This document shows positions 1 through 7,635 of a stretch of 30,320 bases of DNA, in pieces. The position numbers and the translations under genes were made by a program. Every line of letters begins with the position of its first letter. The first letter of the stretch is position 1. The stretch is from assembly GCA_964617695.1 (NCBI GenBank), contig CAZTYW010000019.1, forward strand, positions 1 to 30,320, given 5' to 3'. The DNA is from CAZTYW01 sp964617695. Lineage in GTDB: Bacteria; Chloroflexota; Dehalococcoidia; UBA2247; RBG-13-53-26. The notes under the pieces are model-generated. The model was given only the letters and a program-made list of their open reading frames with translations, was not told the origin of the DNA and searched no databases.

Positions 1-192
1 CCGCCTGGAAGGACGTGCCCCTCCATGAATTTACACACTTCTCTTGACACTACCCTCTTTGTTCGGCTGGTCGGATGGCTTTCGGTAACAGCGCAGGTTC
101 GTGCATCATCGCCCGATTGCCATGCATATTGCCCTGTGTTAAACTTGCACTCAACCGGTGATCATCTGCCGGGTCTACTGATTGGGTAGCGC

Positions 193-1095
193 ATGTCTGT
201 TCTGCTCGAGACCAATTTGCCTCATCCGCTGTTCCACCGGGGGAAGGTCCGAGACAACTATGAGCTGGGCGACAAGCTTCTAATAGTAGCTACCGACCGA
301 ATCTCTGCTTTCGACGTCGTCTTGCCCTGTGGGATCCCCGGGAAAGGAAAGGTACTCAACCAGCTCTCCGCGTTCTGGTTCGAGAGGACCAGACACATTC
401 TGACGAATCATCTGGTGGAAAGTATCGGCGACGTCAGGCAACTCGACCCTTACCGCAACGATGGCTATGAGTATCCTTCCTTTCTGGTCGGCCGAAGCAT
501 GATCGTCACTCGAACGGAGCGCATTCCTGTGGAGTGTGTGGTGCGGGGCTATCTCTCCGGCTCGGCGTGGGAGGAGTACCGTCAAGACGGCACTGTGCAT
601 GGTTTTCCCGCGGCTTCCGGACTGAGGGAATCTGAACAACTGCCGGAGCCGCTGTTTACTCCCACCACCAAGGCCGAAACCGGTCATGATGAACCTCTTT
701 CGGTGGCCGGTTTGGCCGAACTGCTGGGCAAGTCCCTGGCGGAGGAGTTGCGAGAAAAGAGCCTTGCGTTGTATGCCTATGCCCGGGAGTATGCTGCCAG
801 CAAAGGCATCATAATCGCCGACACCAAGCTGGAGTTTGGGCTGGTTGACGACCGGCTAATGCTTATAGATGAACTCCTCACGCCTGACTCGAGTCGCTTC
901 TGGGATATGCAGGTCTACGAGGTTGGTCGGTCGCAGCCCAGCTTCGACAAACAACTGGTCCGGGACTGGCTGTCGGCCTCGGGATGGAACAAGGAGCCGC
1001 CTGCCCCGATGCTGCCCGAGGACCTGATCCAGAAAACAGCGGAGAGGTACCAGGAGGCATACCGAAGGCTGGCGGGGCACAGTCTGCAAACGTAA
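193..1095 (+). CDS. purC: Phosphoribosylaminoimidazole-succinocarboxamide (SAICAR) synthase
   Basis: Cytosolic enzyme of de novo purine synthesis that joins CAIR and aspartate with ATP to give SAICAR. The 300-residue length fits the longer yeast-like PurC form rather than the roughly 240-residue form. Recognisable blocks are the N-terminal HRGKVRDNYELGDKLLIVATDRISAFD (residues about 16-42, substrate/ATP loop), VVRGYLSGSAWEEY (about 116-129), and the DTKLEFGL plus DELLTPDSSRFW blocks (about 209-240). The ATG at 193 puts the conserved region at the expected distance from the N-terminus. No strong Shine-Dalgarno is visible before it. purS begins 9 nt after the stop, so the two are almost certainly co-transcribed. 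Family assignment is secure. Confidence 0.96.
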   Translation: MSVLLETNLPHPLFHRGKVRDNYELGDKLLIVATDRISAFDVVLPCGIPGKGKVLNQLSAFWFERTRHILTNHLVESIGDVRQLDPYRNDGYEYPSFLVGRSMIVTRTERIPVECVVRGYLSGSAWEEYRQDGTVHGFPAASGLRESEQLPEPLFTPTTKAETGHDEPLSVAGLAELLGKSLAEELREKSLALYAYAREYAASKGIIIADTKLEFGLVDDRLMLIDELLTPDSSRFWDMQVYEVGRSQPSFDKQLVRDWLSASGWNKEPPAPMLPEDLIQKTAERYQEAYRRLAGHSLQT

Positions 1096-1104
1096 TGGGG
1101 GCGC

Positions 1105-1359
1105 ATGTACATCGCCAGGGTCTATGTTAGTCTCAAGCCAACAGTCAATGATCCTCAGGGTCTGACCATCAGGGGGGCGCTGCATGAACTGGGGTTTCGG
1201 AATGTGGGCAGCGTCAGGGCGGGCAAGTACATGGAGATCAAGCTGGAGGAGGACGACCGGGCTAAGGCAGACCTGCAGTTGCAGGAGATGTGTCGCAAGC
1301 TTCTGGCCAACCCGGTTATCGAGAACTACCGTTTCGAACTTGAAGAAGTCGCCTCCTAG
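1105..1359 (+). CDS. purS: Phosphoribosylformylglycinamidine synthase subunit PurS
   Basis: The small subunit of the multi-protein FGAM synthase, which together with PurL and PurQ converts FGAR to FGAM; PurS bridges the ammonia-channelling complex. At 84 residues it has the normal family size, beginning ARVYVSLKPTVNDPQG and followed by the typical ALHELGF and GKYMEIKLE strands. The ATG at 1105 follows a GGGGGC stretch that can serve as a ribosome site. It lies 9 nt after purC. The partner genes purL and purQ are not in this window, so the complex must be completed elsewhere. Confidence 0.94.
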   Translation: MYIARVYVSLKPTVNDPQGLTIRGALHELGFRNVGSVRAGKYMEIKLEEDDRAKADLQLQEMCRKLLANPVIENYRFELEEVAS

Positions 1360-1563
1360 GTCTGTTCACGGCGACCTGTTGCTTGCCATAGCTACTATCC
1401 CTGGTTGGCTGCACATCCGAGCCACACTCTGCCCACCGTTCTCGTGGCCGCGGTTCGGCTGCCTCCAGGGTTTGTGCGTGGCCTCGTGTCTATTGTCCGG
1501 AGAAGCCCGTCGATTTGTTGATGTTCACTGCTGCACGAGGTATCCCAGAGTGGAGGTCTGGGA

Positions 1564-2976
1564 TTGAAGAATAGCGCCTATGCTCAGGTGACAGCGGAGC
1601 TGGTGGAAACGCTGAGAGCCCTGGTGGGTGAGGATGGCGTGTACACCGAGGATGACCAGTTGCAGAAGTACTCCTGCGACGAAATGCCTGTTCCCAAGCC
1701 TCATCTTGCCCAGGTGATAATCAAGCCTCGGAATGCGTCAGCAGTTGCAGCAGTGCTTAGTCTGGCCACCGAGAAGCGGATTCCGGTGACTCCAAGGGGA
1801 AGTGGCACAGGCGTGTGTGGCGGATGCGTGCCCATTTTCGGAGGCATCGTCCTGTCGCTGGAGCGCATGAACAACATTCTGGAGATAGACGAAGGGAATC
1901 TGGTGGCCGTTGTTGAGCCTGGCGTGACCCTGGCTGAGCTTTACACCGCCGTGGAAGGCAGAGGGCTCTATTACCCGCTGTATCCCGGCGAGAGCGGTGC
2001 CAGCGTAGGTGGGAATGTGGCCACGAACGCTGGTGGAATGAAGGCCGTAAAGTACGGCGTGACAAGGAATCTTGTCCTTGGACTGGAAGCCGTGCTGGCA
2101 ACGGCTGCAATCGTGCCCCTGGGCGGGAAATTCGTCAAGAGCTCTACCGGCTATGACTTGCGGCAACTCCTTATTGGCTCAGAGGGGACCCTGGCAGTGA
2201 TAACCAAGGTCGTGCTGAAGCTAATCTCACCTCCCAAGAAGAGGGAGGTCCTCTTTGTGCCTTTCGGCAGCCTGCATGATGCCATCGGGGCGGTGCCTGA
2301 TATCCTCAGGCATGGAATCACACCCGCAGGCATCGAGTTCATGGAGAGAGACGTGATCAGCCTGGTGGAGCGGTACACCAACCGGGAGATTCCCTTTCAT
2401 GACCATGAGGCTTTCCTGATGATTATCCTGGAGGGGGACTCCGACGAAGAGACGTACGCCAATGCCAACCGCATAGGCGAGATCTGCATGAGGAATGGTG
2501 CTGTTGATGCTTTTGTTCCTCCGAGTGAGGCAGCCAGGAGGAGGCTTCTGGACGCCAGAGAGAAGTTTTACCCGGCCTTGAAGTCTCTGGGGCCGCTGGA
2601 ATTAGCCGACGTCGTAGTGCCTCGCAGCGAAATCCCAGAGTTCGTTGAGAGAGTCAAGAAGATATCAGATACACACGGCATACCCATTCTGACCTACGGA
2701 CACGCAGGAGACGGGAATGTCCACCTGCACTTTTTGAGAAATGACGTCGAAGAGGGCGAATGGCACCGGAGGCTGTCCGGCGCGCTGGAAGAGACATACC
2801 GGCTGGGCACATCAATGGGGGGCGTGATCTCGGGCGAGCACGGACTCGGTTTCGAGAAGAAGGGTCATCTGAGTAGAAGCGTGAGCGGGGACGTAATTCA
2901 GCTCATGAAAGGCATCAAGAGCGTGTTCGATCCGGCGAACATACTGAATCCGGGAAAGATCTTTGACCTGTACTAG
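1564..2976 (+). CDS. glcD: FAD-linked oxidase, GlcD family (glycolate / D-lactate / 2-hydroxyacid dehydrogenase)
   Basis: A 470-residue flavoprotein with the FAD_binding_4 domain followed by the FAD-oxidase_C domain, expected to oxidise a 2-hydroxyacid such as glycolate or D-lactate. The FAD pocket is seen as PRGSGTG (about 77-83) and PGESGASVGGNVATNAGG (about 141-158), then STGYDLRQLLIGSEGTL. The C-terminal domain carries GHAGDGNVHLH and SGEHGLGFEKKG, the metal/substrate-side histidine motifs of the family. The start is probably the TTG at 1564, because GGAGG at 1552-1556 lies 7 nt before it. No GlcE or Fe-S GlcF partner sits beside it, so the electron acceptor and exact substrate are unknown. 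It is convergent with ubiE. Confidence 0.9.
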   Translation: MKNSAYAQVTAELVETLRALVGEDGVYTEDDQLQKYSCDEMPVPKPHLAQVIIKPRNASAVAAVLSLATEKRIPVTPRGSGTGVCGGCVPIFGGIVLSLERMNNILEIDEGNLVAVVEPGVTLAELYTAVEGRGLYYPLYPGESGASVGGNVATNAGGMKAVKYGVTRNLVLGLEAVLATAAIVPLGGKFVKSSTGYDLRQLLIGSEGTLAVITKVVLKLISPPKKREVLFVPFGSLHDAIGAVPDILRHGITPAGIEFMERDVISLVERYTNREIPFHDHEAFLMIILEGDSDEETYANANRIGEICMRNGAVDAFVPPSEAARRRLLDAREKFYPALKSLGPLELADVVVPRSEIPEFVERVKKISDTHGIPILTYGHAGDGNVHLHFLRNDVEEGEWHRRLSGALEETYRLGTSMGGVISGEHGLGFEKKGHLSRSVSGDVIQLMKGIKSVFDPANILNPGKIFDLY

Positions 2977-3063
2977 ACGGCGTGCACCGTGCCTGCCATC
3001 CGATGGGGGTCTGAGGTCTGCTTGAGGCTGTGGCAGGACCAGGCTGAAAGACGTGCTCATGGC

Positions 3064-3759
3064 TCACTTCACTGCCTTGTGGATTGCTGCAGCGCCGAGC
3101 ATCAAGTGACGGTAGCTGACACTGGCGAAACCAGCCTCTCGGAGAATATCCGCCAGCTCCGCGGCATCATAGAAACGCCGGATGGTGTTCGAAAGGTAGC
3201 TATAACCGTCCCTTGTTCCTGAAATGGCATAGCCCAGGGGTATAACGGTCAGCTTTACATAAAGGTGGAATAGCTTCCTGACCAGCTTCGATGACGGCTG
3301 GCTCGTCTCGACGCTCACAAAGCGCCCCCCTGCTCTCAGTATTCTGTTGAACTCCCGAAAGCACTGCGTCAGTTTGTCGCGGCTGACGTTGAGGTTTCTC
3401 GTGGCGAAAGAAGTGGTCACCAGGTCAAACGTGGCGTCGGGAAAGGGCGTCGAGTTCGCATCAGCCAGGACAAAGGCAATTTGATCAGCCTCTGGTCTCA
3501 GGGTCGCTTTGCCCAACATATCCATGCAAAAATCAGCTGCCAAGATCGTGGTGTGTTCCCCGGCCAGGTGGCTCAGGCAGGCGGCCAGGTCACCCGTGCC
3601 GCTGCAGACGTCGATCCACCTGTTACCAGACCCCGCAGCAGCTTCTTTCGCAGTCATCCTTCGCCAGCGGATATCGAGGCCCAGGGTCATAGCGTGGTTG
3701 ACCCGCTCGTAGGTGGGCGAGACTTCGGAGAACATGTTGCGGAGGCTCTTACTGACCAT
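3064..3759 (-). CDS. ubiE: UbiE/MenG-type demethylmenaquinone methyltransferase
   Basis: A SAM-dependent C-methyltransferase of 231 residues that performs the last step of menaquinone (or ubiquinone) synthesis. It shows the UbiE signature: an N-terminal SPTYERVNHAMTLGLDIRWRR segment, SAM motif I WIDVCSGTGDLA (about 48-59), a mid-domain FVLADANSTPFPDATFD, and the C-terminal DGYSYLSNTIRRF block. The ATG is preceded on the minus strand by AGGGAG. No other quinone genes are nearby; if the organism is anaerobic, menaquinone is the likely substrate. It is transcribed divergently from the Fur-like gene, 192-210 bp away, and converges on glcD with an 87-bp gap. Confidence 0.88.
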   Translation of the reverse strand: MVSKSLRNMFSEVSPTYERVNHAMTLGLDIRWRRMTAKEAAAGSGNRWIDVCSGTGDLAACLSHLAGEHTTILAADFCMDMLGKATLRPEADQIAFVLADANSTPFPDATFDLVTTSFATRNLNVSRDKLTQCFREFNRILRAGGRFVSVETSQPSSKLVRKLFHLYVKLTVIPLGYAISGTRDGYSYLSNTIRRFYDAAELADILREAGFASVSYRHLMLGAAAIHKAVK

Positions 3760-3934
3760 CCTGCTCCCTTTCTTGTGTCACATCGTGCGCTGGCCAGGGC
3801 CTTCCGAGTCAGCCAAAAAAGTCTGCTGCCGCTCACAAGAAAGACACTCGACACGTGTCTTCTCCCGGCCTTGCATCAATTCTAGCGTCTTCGTAGAGTC
3901 CATTCCAGTCAATGCTTCATCCTTGACGCAGGGG

Positions 3935-3963
3935 TTGTTGTTTTTGGTCAAATGCAATACTAT
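3935..3963 (+). promoter_or_regulatory. Candidate promoter of the Fur-like gene, giving a leaderless mRNA
   Basis: TTGTTG (3935-3940), a 17-nt spacer, and TACTAT (3958-3963) form a plausible sigma-70 promoter. The predicted transcription start falls on or next to the A of the ATG at 3970, and there is no Shine-Dalgarno site. The -10 sits at the centre of the palindrome 3951-3969, so a bound repressor would block polymerase. Confidence 0.45.
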
Positions 3964-3969
3964 TGCATT
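3951..3969. promoter_or_regulatory. Perfect palindrome, candidate Fur/Zur-family operator
   Basis: AATGCAATA-C-TATTGCATT is a perfect 9-1-9 inverted repeat and contains the 7-1-7 spacing typical of Fur-family boxes. Its outer AATG..ATA-N-TAT..CATT letters resemble the proteobacterial Zur box. It ends directly before the ATG at 3970 of the Fur-like gene, which suggests autoregulation. The ATG at 3952 lies inside the palindrome and is therefore less likely to be the real start. Confidence 0.7.
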
Positions 3970-4413
3970 ATGTTCCTTGGACACGCGGTGAAGGTGTTGC
4001 GTGAGCGTGGCTACAAGATAACCCAGCCGCGGAAGCAGTTGCTTCAGGTGCTGGGAGAAACGGACAGGCCTCTCTCTCCCTATGACCTGCAGAGGCTCCT
4101 GCAGGAACAAGGTAGGCATGTTGACCACGTTACGATCTACCGGGTGCTGGAGCTGTTCTGCTCTCTCAACCTGGTTCACAAGGTGCTATCGCTCGGCGGG
4201 TTCGTCAGGTGCACACTGGGTGACAGAGAAGGTTGTCACAGTTACATGATCTGCCGTGATTGCGGCGCTCTCCAGGAGTTTGCTGATAAGGCGCTTTGCG
4301 ACAAGGAGGACGAGGTTGCTGAGAGCCTCGGCTTTCATCCAGACCACCACCTGACCGAGTTGTTGGGAGTCTGCTCCAATTGCCATCGACAGGGCTATGG
4401 GTGGGTCATGTGA
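3970..4413 (+). CDS. Fur/Zur-family metal-responsive transcriptional repressor
   Basis: A DNA-binding repressor of about 147 residues with the Fur winged helix (RGYKITQPRKQLLQVLGETDRPLSPYDLQRLL, then HVDHVTIYRVLELFCSLNLVHKV) and a C-terminal dimer/metal domain. Two CxxC pairs (ICRDCG and VCSNCH) form the structural zinc site, and HPDHHLTE supplies histidine ligands. An open frame exists from the ATG at 3952, but that codon lies within the palindrome 3951-3969, so I choose the ATG at 3970. The membrane-protein gene that follows starts 4 nt after its stop, suggesting a metal-controlled pair. Whether it senses zinc, iron or manganese cannot be told; the box resembles Zur sites, so zinc is my preference. 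Confidence 0.87.
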   Translation: MFLGHAVKVLRERGYKITQPRKQLLQVLGETDRPLSPYDLQRLLQEQGRHVDHVTIYRVLELFCSLNLVHKVLSLGGFVRCTLGDREGCHSYMICRDCGALQEFADKALCDKEDEVAESLGFHPDHHLTELLGVCSNCHRQGYGWVM

Positions 4414-4417
4414 GGCC

Positions 4418-5035
4418 ATGATAGAGCAGTCGGCACGATCAAGGCTTATTCTGAGGGAACTGGCGGAGCACGTGCCCTTCACCTTTGCCGGGGCTGTGAC
4501 GGGGATTGTGATAATGGTCGTCGTAGTCTACGGCGGCGTTTCAACCCGCCTCTCCGAATCGGCTTTTTGCACCTTGCACCCGGCACACGTTGTACTGAGC
4601 GCACTTGCGACGACTGCCATGTATCGGCTGCACGGAAGGCGCACAATCTGGGGAGCCATTCTGGTGGGCTACACCGGGTCGATTGGCATAGCCACGCTGA
4701 GCGACTCCATAATCCCTTACCTGGGTGGCACCCTGCTTGGTGTCGACATCGAGTTCCACGTCGGCTTCATTGAAGAATGGTGGCTTGTGAATCCCCTGGC
4801 CCTGCTCGGAATCGGCATTGGCTACTTGAGACCTGCGACCAAGATACCGCACGCTGGGCACGTATTGTTGAGCACATGGGCATCCTTGTTCTACTTCACC
4901 GCCTTCGGGACGGCTGACTGGATCGGTTTGCTCCCGTTTGTCTTCCTATTCCTGTTCGTGGCCGTGTGGCTTCCTTGCTGCGTGAGTGACATTGTGTACC
5001 CTCTTCTTTTCGTCAGGAGGAGGCCGATAAGCTGA
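4418..5035 (+). CDS. Six-helix membrane protein of unknown family, possible metal permease
   Basis: A 205-residue hydrophobic protein with about six membrane segments (near residues 20-40, 52-70, 77-97, 120-137, 147-166 and 169-188). I do not recognise the family. Histidines and acidic residues occur in or beside the helices: H54 and H57 in LHPAHVVLS, H72, H114, E119/E120, H145 and H148 in IPHAGH, with C186/C187 and D190 near the last helix. Those are plausible transition-metal ligands. An upstream ATG at 4397 is in frame but overlaps the repressor gene; the ATG at 4418 follows a GTGAGG site and leaves 4 nt between the genes. Its tie to a Fur-like regulator suggests metal uptake, but that is inference only. 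Confidence 0.7.
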   Translation: MIEQSARSRLILRELAEHVPFTFAGAVTGIVIMVVVVYGGVSTRLSESAFCTLHPAHVVLSALATTAMYRLHGRRTIWGAILVGYTGSIGIATLSDSIIPYLGGTLLGVDIEFHVGFIEEWWLVNPLALLGIGIGYLRPATKIPHAGHVLLSTWASLFYFTAFGTADWIGLLPFVFLFLFVAVWLPCCVSDIVYPLLFVRRRPIS

Positions 5036-5382
5036 CAGGTAGGCGCCACCTGCCGTCCATGCTTCGGCAGGTTGCGTCGCAAGGCAAAAGAAAATACAAT
5101 GGTGCTGGTCGTTCGTTGCCAAAGATAGTCTGATTGTCTGGGCACGGCAGAAGGCACCAGTTTGCTTCCTTGTTGTTGGGGTCCGGATTTCGTAGAACCT
5201 GGACCGTTGCACGCGTCGAAGCCTCAGGATTGCGCCCCTTCTGAGATGGTGGGTGACGGCTTTGTTTCGCTCCGGCGACAGGCGAATTCGGAGCGGTGGG
5301 CACCGGTCCACCATTTACGGTGCCGTTGGTGCTGTCTTGCATGGCTTGAGGGTGGTCCGGTTTTCATGGCGGTAGTCTAGCA
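5036..5382. other. Non-coding stretch between the membrane protein and the PAC2 gene
   Basis: About 350 bp with no convincing gene; short open frames in it lack ribosome sites and recognisable protein character. It contains the stem-loop at 5048-5072 and a second perfect hairpin, GGCACCG (5299-5305) with CGGTGCC (5318-5324), a 7-bp stem with a 12-nt loop, lying 58 nt before the PAC2 start. No convincing promoter was found. Confidence 0.5.
5048..5072 (+). terminator. Stem-loop after the Fur/membrane-protein operon
   Basis: ACCTGCCG and CGGCAGGT form a perfect 8-bp stem with a 9-nt loop, 13 nt after the membrane-protein stop. A second small hairpin (TTGCG-T-CGCAA) follows at 5072-5082. There is no T-run, so it would be a weak intrinsic terminator or an mRNA 3'-end stabiliser. 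Confidence 0.35.
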
Positions 5383-6264
5383 ATGCGTGAGCGCATCAAG
5401 CTTTACAGGAGACCTGAACTGAGGCATGCCAGGTTGATCATGGCCTGGCCGGACACGGGGCACGTTGGCCTGCGGGTGGTTGAGTATTTGAAGACGAAGC
5501 TGGGGGCTGAAAGGCTTGGCAGGATTGAGCCCGATGATTTCTCGCTGGTCCCGTGGGTGTCTGTCAGGGAGGGGGTCATCGAGAGACTGGAGCTGATGAA
5601 GAACGAATTCTATGGCTGGAAGAACACGCAGGGTGGGGAGGACCTGCTCATATTCAGGAGTGAGCAGCCGACGGCCAAGACCCATGAGTACGTTGCACTT
5701 GTTCTTGAGGTGGCTAGCCTGTTTGGAGTTGAGAGGCTGTATACGGCCGGCTCTTTTGGGGCTACGGGGATCACTCATACCGAGGAGCCGCTGGTACTGG
5801 GGGTTGTGAACGAGCCCAGCCTGAGGCAGTTCCTGGAAAGCAACCATGTCAAACCCTATCCCGAGTACAAGGGTGTTGGTAACATACACTCCTCCTTCCT
5901 GTGGTACGCGAAGGGGAGGGGCATGCAGGCCATCAGCCTGTGGTCGCCAATGCCGTACTACGTCGCCAGGCTTCCATTGCCCTGGAGCAATTATCCCAAG
6001 TGCTCTCTGGCTATCTTGCAGAAGTTGATTGACATGGAGAACATCCGGATTGACACTGGCGAACTTGAGTCCCTTGCCCGTCAAACCGAAGCGGATATGG
6101 CCAAGATCTACGATGAGCTGTGCGAGCAAGCCAAGAGCGAGTTTGCCTACCCCAGTGTTGAGTCAGCTACGGCGTACACGGAGGACGCTGCAGAACCGAT
6201 AAGCGATGATGACCTCAAGCGCATGATGCGAGACCTGGACGATTTCTTCAGGAAGGGCAAATAG
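5383..6264 (+). CDS. PAC2-family protein (proteasome-assembly-chaperone-like)
   Basis: A 293-residue member of the PAC2 family, shared by archaeal and eukaryotic proteasome-assembly chaperones and many bacteria of unknown role. The family core is visible as LIMAWPDTGHVGLRVVEYL (about 18-36) and LYTAGSFGATGITHTEEPLVLGVVNEP (about 123-149). The C-terminal about 60 residues are helical and strongly charged (ESLARQTEADMAKIYDELCEQ onward), typical of bacterial members. It heads a tight plus-strand run: the NAD kinase ATG is 10 nt after its stop. Function is unknown; whether this organism has a proteasome cannot be judged from the window. Confidence 0.85.
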   Translation: MRERIKLYRRPELRHARLIMAWPDTGHVGLRVVEYLKTKLGAERLGRIEPDDFSLVPWVSVREGVIERLELMKNEFYGWKNTQGGEDLLIFRSEQPTAKTHEYVALVLEVASLFGVERLYTAGSFGATGITHTEEPLVLGVVNEPSLRQFLESNHVKPYPEYKGVGNIHSSFLWYAKGRGMQAISLWSPMPYYVARLPLPWSNYPKCSLAILQKLIDMENIRIDTGELESLARQTEADMAKIYDELCEQAKSEFAYPSVESATAYTEDAAEPISDDDLKRMMRDLDDFFRKGK

Positions 6265-6274
6265 TAGCCAGCTC

Positions 6275-7132
6275 ATGGAGAGGGTAGGCGTCGTCTACCA
6301 CCCGAAAATCCCTGCAGCCAGGACCCTGGCCCAGAAAGTGTCCGATTTGCTGGCATCCCTGAACGTATCCTGCTGGACGTGCTCTGCGTGGGACGAACGG
6401 GAGATAAAGGCCCAGGCTCCCGGAACGGCCCTGGGGCTGACCGTGGGGGGGGATGGGACTATTCTGCGCATGGCAAGAGCTGTAGCCTTCTGGCAGATGC
6501 CGATTGTCGGGGTCAATCTGGGGCATCTGGGGTTCATGACTGAGGTCTCCGGCGATGAGATCATGGACAGACTTCCGGCTCTGTTGAAAGGAGATGGGTG
6601 GGTTGATGAGCGTACCATGCTGCAGGTGCAGATGTCTGAGGGTGAAGCCAAAGCTGGCCTGGACCTTGCCGAGCCTCTCTACTGCCTTAATGATGTCGTG
6701 CTGGGGCGGGGGGCGGTGTCCAGGGTGGTGTATATAGAGGCCGCCGTCAACGGGGAACCACTCACGACTTACAGGGCTGATGGCGTCATCGTGGCAACGG
6801 CTACCGGCAGCACTGGTTACTCACTGGCTGCCGGGGGGCCCATCATTTATCCACAGGCGGACGAGATTCTGATTAAGCCGGTCTCGGCCCACCTGACGAT
6901 GGCTTACGCCCTGGTACTGCCATCAACGGCTGTCATCGAACTCAAAGTGCGCACCGATCACGAAGCTATGCTCAGCGTAGATGGTCAGATAAGCTTTGTT
7001 TTGCAGGATGGGGATAGGATTACGGTGAGACGAAGTCCCTACGTGGCGCGCTTCTTGCGGATATTCCCTCCAGACTTCTTCTACCGCGCGCTGGAGCAGA
7101 GGCTGAAGTTGAGGGACCGGAGCGTCAGCTAG
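6275..7132 (+). CDS. nadK: NAD kinase
   Basis: Cytosolic enzyme phosphorylating NAD to NADP with ATP or polyphosphate. At 285 residues it has the normal length and carries the diagnostic GGDGTILR (58-65, GGDG catalytic motif), VGVNLGHLGFMTE (78-90), the RADGVIVATATGSTGYSLAAGGPI block, and the late YALVLPSTAVIEL and SVDGQ strands. The ATG at 6275 follows PAC2 by 10 nt and the acetyltransferase starts 9 nt after its stop, consistent with one operon. Identification is secure. Confidence 0.96.
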   Translation: MERVGVVYHPKIPAARTLAQKVSDLLASLNVSCWTCSAWDEREIKAQAPGTALGLTVGGDGTILRMARAVAFWQMPIVGVNLGHLGFMTEVSGDEIMDRLPALLKGDGWVDERTMLQVQMSEGEAKAGLDLAEPLYCLNDVVLGRGAVSRVVYIEAAVNGEPLTTYRADGVIVATATGSTGYSLAAGGPIIYPQADEILIKPVSAHLTMAYALVLPSTAVIELKVRTDHEAMLSVDGQISFVLQDGDRITVRRSPYVARFLRIFPPDFFYRALEQRLKLRDRSVS

Positions 7133-7141
7133 AGGAGGAAA

Positions 7142-7597
7142 GTGTCAAAGGTAGAGAAGGCCAGGATCGGCGATGCGCCTGAGATCCACAAGCTGGTCAA
7201 CGAGTTTGCCGGCACGGGACAAATGCTGCCCCGTGCTTTGAGCGAGATCTATGAGAACATAAGAGACTTCTTTGTGATCAGGGAAGAGGGCGCGATGGTT
7301 GCCTGTGGTGCGCTACACATTTACTGGTCTGACCTGGCTGAGATCAGGGGGGTTGCGGTATCTGAAGGTTGCCAGGGAAAGGGGTTCGGGCGGGGTCTCA
7401 TCGAAGCGTGTCTTGCGGAGGCCAGGGAACTGGGTATCCCTCAGATCTTCTGCCTGACCTACAGGCCGTCCTTTTTCGAGAAGTTCGATTTCCTCCAGAT
7501 CGATAGGATGGACCTGCCTCGAAAAGTGTGGGCAGAGTGTTATCGGTGTCCCAAGTTTCCCAACTGCGACGAGGTGGCCTTGATCCATCGTTCTTGA
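7142..7597 (+). CDS. argA: GNAT acetyltransferase, short ArgA-like N-acetylglutamate synthase
   Basis: A 151-residue GNAT protein that resembles the short, single-domain N-acetylglutamate synthases which lack the amino-acid-kinase domain of classical ArgA. It has the acetyl-CoA loop GCQGKGFGRGL (76-86), the strand EIRGVAV before it, and the typical tail KVWAECYRCPKFPNCDEVAL (128-147) with three cysteines. The start is the GTG at 7142, preceded by a strong GAGGAGG within 10 nt. If the call is right, it makes N-acetylglutamate, the first step of arginine synthesis. No other arg genes are near, so a different acyl acceptor cannot be excluded. Confidence 0.75.
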   Translation: MSKVEKARIGDAPEIHKLVNEFAGTGQMLPRALSEIYENIRDFFVIREEGAMVACGALHIYWSDLAEIRGVAVSEGCQGKGFGRGLIEACLAEARELGIPQIFCLTYRPSFFEKFDFLQIDRMDLPRKVWAECYRCPKFPNCDEVALIHRS

Positions 7598-7635
7598 CTG
7601 TCCTTCGGATGGCATTGACTATTGGGGAGATTCCT

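Noticed and set aside
44..49. TTGACA as a promoter for purC
   Set aside because: No acceptable -10 occurs at 16-18 nt, and it is about 145 nt from the gene.
2992..3037. CCTGCCA / TGGCAGG inverted repeat between glcD and ubiE as a two-way terminator
   Set aside because: The 32-nt loop is too long and there is no T-run on either strand.
5377..6129. A 250-residue minus-strand open frame
   Set aside because: Antisense to the PAC2 gene, whose family motifs are clear.
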